Assembly: GCA_937900065.1 (NCBI GenBank)
Contig: CALCDS010000167.1
Location: 1 to 9,592, forward strand
Length of the DNA stretch: 9,592 bases
Direction of reading: 5' to 3'
Source: an uncultured Clostridiaceae bacterium
GTDB taxonomy: Bacteria > Bacillota > Clostridia > Clostridiales > Oxobacteraceae
Shown: positions 5,654-9,592 of the stretch, piece by piece
Numbering within the stretch: position 1 is the stretch's first letter
Layout: every line of letters begins with the position of its first letter
Notes under the pieces: generated by a model
What the model saw: only the letters and a program-made list of their open reading frames with translations
Database searches by the model: none
Told to the model about the DNA's origin: nothing
Program-made: the position numbers and the translations under genes

Positions 5654-6462
5654 TCAAAAAAAGGATCTCAATGATTGTAGAATATTTTGTATTGATATTG
5701 TCATCAGCAATTGCTTTGTTCCCGATATTCTGGACATTTACGTCTGCAACGAACAAAAGCATTGACGTTCTGGCAGGAAGGGTATTGCCGGGAGCAAAAC
5801 TTTTTGAAAACTTGCATAATCTTTTAAAAGCGGCTAATGTTGGCCAGGCCATGTTGAATTCCTCTAAGTATTCCATACTTACAACTTTAGGCAGCGTGTT
5901 GATCTGTTCAATAGCCGGATATGCATTTGAAGTTTATTATACAAGGGCAAAAAATATGCTATTCAACGTATTGTTATTATCCATGATGATTCCATTTGCA
6001 GCGACGATGATACCATTATATACTTTGTTTGGGAAACTTGATTTATTGAATACAACTTTAGGCTTTGCGCTTCCCTCATTATCAACGGCTTTGCTGATAT
6101 TTCTATTCAGGCAGTGTGCACAGTCGTTTCCAAAATCTATTATCGAATCGGCAAGAATAGACGGAGCAAGTGAGATAAGAATATTTTTTGAGTTTTTTAT
6201 GCCCATTAATAGACATACGTTTGCAGCAGGGATCACTGTCGCTTTTATGAACAACTGGAATAATTATCTATGGCCTTTGATTATCATGCAAACGCCTACC
6301 AGCAGGACCATGCCGCAGTTGATCGCCAATCTGACCAGCGGTTATGTCACAGACTATGGCATGCTGATGCTGGCTGTTAGTATAAGCATATTGCCGACTT
6401 TGGTTGTATTTTTAATATTGCAGAAGAATTTTATAGAAGGCATTACAGGTGCCGTAAGATGA
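5650..6462 (+). CDS. Sugar ABC importer permease, MalG/UgpE-like
   Basis: This 270-residue second channel subunit pairs with the preceding permease. About six membrane segments are visible, near residues 9-32, 75-97, 100-125, 133-153, 192-215 and 236-258. The EAA-type ATPase-docking loop reads ESARIDGASEIRIFFEFFMP from E166, with D171-G172 conserved and Ser replacing the first Ala. The segment NNWNNYLWPLI near the fifth helix is typical of MalG-like proteins. The start at 5650 overlaps the previous stop and is preceded by AAGG-C-AGGTGA (5633-5643), a good ribosome-binding site about 6 bases upstream. The stop is followed within 30 bases by the beta-galactosidase start, so the genes form one operon. 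Confidence 0.92.
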   Translation: MIKKRISMIVEYFVLILSSAIALFPIFWTFTSATNKSIDVLAGRVLPGAKLFENLHNLLKAANVGQAMLNSSKYSILTTLGSVLICSIAGYAFEVYYTRAKNMLFNVLLLSMMIPFAATMIPLYTLFGKLDLLNTTLGFALPSLSTALLIFLFRQCAQSFPKSIIESARIDGASEIRIFFEFFMPINRHTFAAGITVAFMNNWNNYLWPLIIMQTPTSRTMPQLIANLTSGYVTDYGMLMLAVSISILPTLVVFLILQKNFIEGITGAVR

Positions 6463-6465
6463 TAT

Positions 6466-6478
6466 AGGAAGGGGAGGG
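6466..6478 (+). promoter_or_regulatory. Ribosome-binding site with two candidate starts
   Basis: The purine tract AGGAAGGGGAGGG abuts ATG 6479 but places its GGAGG core (6473-6477) 10 bases before the in-frame ATG 6488. AGGAAGG at the tract's left end could also serve 6479. The later start is slightly favoured; the proteins differ by three residues. Confidence 0.45.
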
Positions 6479-6487
6479 ATGTTAAAA

Positions 6488-9400
6488 ATGGATTTTGATA
6501 TAAAATGGTTAAAAGATCCTAGTGTGTTTTCGGTGAATCGCGTAAAGCAGCATTCAGATCATAAATATTATGCAAACTTTAAAGAATTAAATAAAAAAGA
6601 AAGCAGTTACTATTTTTCTTTAAACGGATTATGGAAATTTTCATATGCCCGGAATTATGAAAGCTGCATTAAGGGGTTTGAACTTCCAAACTATGACTGC
6701 AAGATCTGGGATGATATAAAAGTGCCTTCTTCTATACAGCTTGAAGGTTTTGATATTCCCCAGTATGCAAATGTGCAATATCCCTGGGATGGGCGTGAAA
6801 AAGTCAAACCTGGCCAGGTGCCTGTAAAATTCAATCCTGTAGGAAATTATGTAAAGTATTTTAATATTCCTAACTACATGATTGGGAAGAGGCTGTTTAT
6901 TTCATTTCAGGGTGTGGAAAGTGCATTCGCTCTGTGGCTGAACGGCCGGTTTATAGGGTATAGTGAGGACAGCTTTACGCCGGCTGAATTTGAACTAACC
7001 CAATATATAATTTCATCCGAAAACAAACTGGCTGTTCAGGTCTTTAAATGGAGCAGCGGCAGCCATCTTGAAGACCAGGATTTTTTCAGGTTCTCGGGAA
7101 TCTTTCGCGATGTATATTTATATTCCATCCCAAAGCTCCATATAAGAGACATGTTTATCAAAACAGAACTGAATACAAGTCTTGATAAAGCGGATTTGAA
7201 AATCGAATATGAAACTGTGGGAAGTGCAAATGGAACTTTAATGTTATCACTGCAGGATAATGGTAAAGAAATAGCTTCTGATTCCCGCATGATTGCAAAG
7301 GCTGATGAATCCAAAACAATGACCGACATACTTGAAATCAATGATCCAAAGCTTTGGAGTGCAGAAGATCCCAAACTATATGAATTGCTGATTCGGATTT
7401 TGGATGATAAAGGAACAATACTGGAGATAATAGACCAAAAGGTTGGAATCCGCAAATTTGAGATAAAAGATTCAATAATGTGTTTAAACGGAAAAAGAAT
7501 CGTTTTCAAGGGTGTAAACCGCCATGAATTCAGCTGCGATCACGGAAGAACAGTTTCAGAAGAGGAAATGGTCTGGGATATTGAGACCATGAAAAGAAAT
7601 AATATAAATGCGGTAAGGACCTGCCATTATCCGAACAACAGCAGATTTTATGAGCTATGTGACGAGTATGGATTATATGTAATTGATGAAACCAATATGG
7701 AGACACATGGGAGCTGGATCAGGGTGGAATTAGGATTGGATCCGATTGAAGAAGAAATCCCGGGTAACAGGCCCGAATGGCATGATGCAGTCATTGACAG
7801 GGCAAAGTCCATGTTTGAAAGAGATAAAAATCATCCTTCGATATTGATTTGGTCCTGCGGAAATGAATCTTTCGGTGGTAAAAACATATATGATATGTCA
7901 CGATTTTTTAGGAAGCATGATGATACAAGACTGGTTCATTATGAGGGAATATCCAGGGATAACCGATACCCTGATACGAGCGATATAACCAGCAGGATGT
8001 ACCCTACAGCACAAAGCATCAAAGAATATCTAAAAAGGGATAGAAGCAAGCCATATATATGCTGCGAATATACGCACTCCATGGGCAATTCCAATGGAGC
8101 AATGCATAAGTACACCGATTTATCTGATGAAGATTCTCTTTATCAAGGAGGCTTTATATGGGATTTCATTGATCAAAACTTGCGAAGAAAAGATGAAAAG
8201 GGTAATGATTATCTTGCTTATGGAGGTGATTTTGGAGACAGGCCAACGGATTATAATTTCTGCATGGATGGCATTGTTTTTGGTGATAGGACTGTTTCTC
8301 CAAAATTGCAGGAAGTTAAATTCAATTATCAGAGTATCTCTATAAGCATCCATGAAGGTACTATAACTATCATAAACAAAAATCTGTTTACATCATCTGA
8401 AAGCTATGACTGTGAGGTAATCCTTGCAAAGGAAGAGAAAATAATAAAGAGAAAATGCCTAAAGACCGATGTTCCACCTTTAGGTGAGAAAGACTATCCG
8501 ATTCCATTTAAAAAACCGGACATACCGGGTGAATATGCGCTTACAGTTTCTTTTTATCTGAGGGAAGACACTCTTTGGGCTAAAGCAGGTCATGAAGTTG
8601 CATTTGGGCAGAGGGTTTTCAAAGTTGGCACATCTGTTGAACTTGATTGCAAGAAGCCGATCAATGTGGTTGATGGTACATTTAACATCGGCATAAGCGG
8701 TGAAAACTTTGAAGTGCTTTTTTCCAAATATGGTTTAGGGCTTACTTCATATAAATATAGAGGCAGAGAATTTCTAAGTGACAGGCCCAGGCCTAATTTC
8801 TGGCGTGCACCGACCGATAATGACTGGGGCAATATGATGCCGTACAGGTATGCTCAATGGAAGATTGCGGGATTATATTTTAAAGTGGATTTGATCGATT
8901 GGAAAAGCGATGATAATATGGTTACTGTTCGATATAGATATACGCTTTCCACTTCCCCGGTTTCCATATGTATTGTAACATACAAGGTGGATGGATATGG
9001 AACTGTAAACGTGAAGATGGAATTAGAGCCTGCAGCGGGTTTGTCTCCAATGCCTGAATTCGGCTTTATGTTCAAGCTGCCTGCAGATTATGAGAATATT
9101 GAATGGTATGCAATGGGTCCTGAGGAAAATTACTGTGACCGAAATAAAGGTGCAAGGCTTGGAGTATATAAACAAAAAGTGATCGATAATCTGACCCGAT
9201 ATGGAAGACCTCAGGAGTGCGGCAATAGAACGGGAGTACGATATGTTAAGGTTAGGGATAATTCCGGATGTGGCCTTGATTTTTACGGTGACGACATAGA
9301 AGCATCGGTGCTTCCATATACTCCTCATGAAATTGAAAATGCAGCCCACCATTTTGAATTGCCTCCTGTAAATTATACGGTCATACGAGTAGCCAAAAAG

Positions 9401-9511
9401 CAGATGGGAGTTGGCGGGGATGACAGCTGGGGAGCTTTGGTCCATGATGAATACCTGATTGATGTTTCCAAGAAGCTGGAATTTGAATTTGCGTTCAAGG
9501 GGATCGTATAA
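6488..9511 (+). CDS. lacZ: Family 2 beta-galactosidase, LacZ-type
   Basis: This roughly 1007-residue cytoplasmic enzyme hydrolyses terminal beta-D-galactosyl bonds by a retaining mechanism. Domain order matches LacZ: sugar-binding jelly roll (about 45-215), immunoglobulin-like domain (about 217-327), TIM barrel (about 330-617), a second beta-domain (about 630-715) and the small-chain domain (about 735-1003). Key residues, numbered from 6488, line up with E. coli LacZ: D198 in LEDQD (D201), H380 in RTCHYPN (H391), the metal ligands E405 and H407 in METHG (E416, H418), acid/base E460 in WSCGNES (E461), and nucleophile E527 in CCEYTHSMGNS (E537). FWRAPTDNDWG opens the last domain. No signal peptide is present. 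It is last in the transporter operon, 25 bases after the permease stop, so its substrate is probably what the importer brings in. Family and architecture are certain; the natural substrate (lactose-like versus plant galactosyl oligosaccharide) is not. Confidence 0.93.
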   Translation: MDFDIKWLKDPSVFSVNRVKQHSDHKYYANFKELNKKESSYYFSLNGLWKFSYARNYESCIKGFELPNYDCKIWDDIKVPSSIQLEGFDIPQYANVQYPWDGREKVKPGQVPVKFNPVGNYVKYFNIPNYMIGKRLFISFQGVESAFALWLNGRFIGYSEDSFTPAEFELTQYIISSENKLAVQVFKWSSGSHLEDQDFFRFSGIFRDVYLYSIPKLHIRDMFIKTELNTSLDKADLKIEYETVGSANGTLMLSLQDNGKEIASDSRMIAKADESKTMTDILEINDPKLWSAEDPKLYELLIRILDDKGTILEIIDQKVGIRKFEIKDSIMCLNGKRIVFKGVNRHEFSCDHGRTVSEEEMVWDIETMKRNNINAVRTCHYPNNSRFYELCDEYGLYVIDETNMETHGSWIRVELGLDPIEEEIPGNRPEWHDAVIDRAKSMFERDKNHPSILIWSCGNESFGGKNIYDMSRFFRKHDDTRLVHYEGISRDNRYPDTSDITSRMYPTAQSIKEYLKRDRSKPYICCEYTHSMGNSNGAMHKYTDLSDEDSLYQGGFIWDFIDQNLRRKDEKGNDYLAYGGDFGDRPTDYNFCMDGIVFGDRTVSPKLQEVKFNYQSISISIHEGTITIINKNLFTSSESYDCEVILAKEEKIIKRKCLKTDVPPLGEKDYPIPFKKPDIPGEYALTVSFYLREDTLWAKAGHEVAFGQRVFKVGTSVELDCKKPINVVDGTFNIGISGENFEVLFSKYGLGLTSYKYRGREFLSDRPRPNFWRAPTDNDWGNMMPYRYAQWKIAGLYFKVDLIDWKSDDNMVTVRYRYTLSTSPVSICIVTYKVDGYGTVNVKMELEPAAGLSPMPEFGFMFKLPADYENIEWYAMGPEENYCDRNKGARLGVYKQKVIDNLTRYGRPQECGNRTGVRYVKVRDNSGCGLDFYGDDIEASVLPYTPHEIENAAHHFELPPVNYTVIRVAKKQMGVGGDDSWGALVHDEYLIDVSKKLEFEFAFKGIV

Positions 9512-9529
9512 TATTTTATAACATTGATG

Positions 9530-9592
9530 CTACCTTTTGCAGCCGAGCTCTATTGATATTTTTCTCGCTGTATCTTTGACAAGAGAAGCATA
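9530..9592 (-). CDS. Possible 3' end of a convergent gene, truncated by the window edge
   Basis: On the minus strand an open frame enters at the right edge and ends at TAG (9532-9530). Its last 20 residues include KDTARKISIELGCKR, a plausible charged amphipathic tail with codons like those of the neighbouring genes (ATA, AGA, AGG, AAA). A second minus-strand frame is also open and stops nearer 9515, so the frame choice is not certain. No hairpin terminator is visible in the 18 bases separating it from the beta-galactosidase stop. The product cannot be recognised. Confidence 0.25.
   Translation of the reverse strand, partial: YASLVKDTARKISIELGCKR

Noticed and set aside
7036..7509. 157-residue minus-strand open frame inside the beta-galactosidase gene
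   Set aside because: It is antisense to conserved LacZ sequence, Ser/Ile-rich, and an expected by-product of the coding strand's codon use.
8094..8345. 83-residue plus-strand open frame overlapping the beta-galactosidase gene in another frame
   Set aside because: It overlaps the barrel region just after the nucleophile Glu; the LacZ frame is continuous, so this is neither a frameshift product nor a separate gene.

Overview
The window looks like chromosomal DNA from a low-GC Gram-positive anaerobe, most likely a clostridial (Bacillota) plant-polysaccharide degrader. The clues are AT-rich spacers, strong purine-rich Shine-Dalgarno sites, heavy use of ATA (Ile) and AGA/AGG (Arg) codons, a Cys-anchored solute-binding lipoprotein, and a two-permease sugar importer with no ATPase of its own. 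The species cannot be named from sequence reading alone.

Layout, left to right. Positions 1-78 may hold the first codons of a divergent minus-strand gene (weak call). Positions 79-723 are a long AT-rich control region with inverted and direct repeats, a cre-like site and a candidate promoter. Positions 724-2898 encode a cytoplasmic family 3 glycoside hydrolase of the beta-xylosidase/beta-glucosidase type. Positions 2899-3378 hold a stem-loop terminator (2988-3054), then a well-formed promoter (3109-3136) embedded in palindromes, then a leader of about 235 nt. The transport and hydrolase operon follows: a sugar-binding lipoprotein (3379-4701), a GC-rich stem-loop (4714-4732), two permeases overlapping by ATGA (4772-5653 and 5650-6462), and a LacZ-type family 2 beta-galactosidase (6479 or 6488 to 9511). 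The last 80 bases may contain the tail of a convergent gene (weak call).

How it fits together. The lipoprotein captures an oligosaccharide at the cell surface and the permease pair brings it in, presumably powered by a shared MsmX/UgpC-type ATPase encoded elsewhere. Inside the cell, GH3 and GH2 remove beta-linked terminal sugars (Xyl or Glc, and Gal). The pairing suggests a hemicellulose-derived or galactosylated beta-oligosaccharide. The exact substrate is inference.

All five complete genes belong to known families with intact key residues. I found no CRISPR array, RNA gene, intact mobile element, or credible new system. The points of real interest are regulatory: palindromes around the 3109-3136 promoter, the intra-operon hairpin, and the cre-like/inverted-repeat cluster upstream of the GH3 gene.
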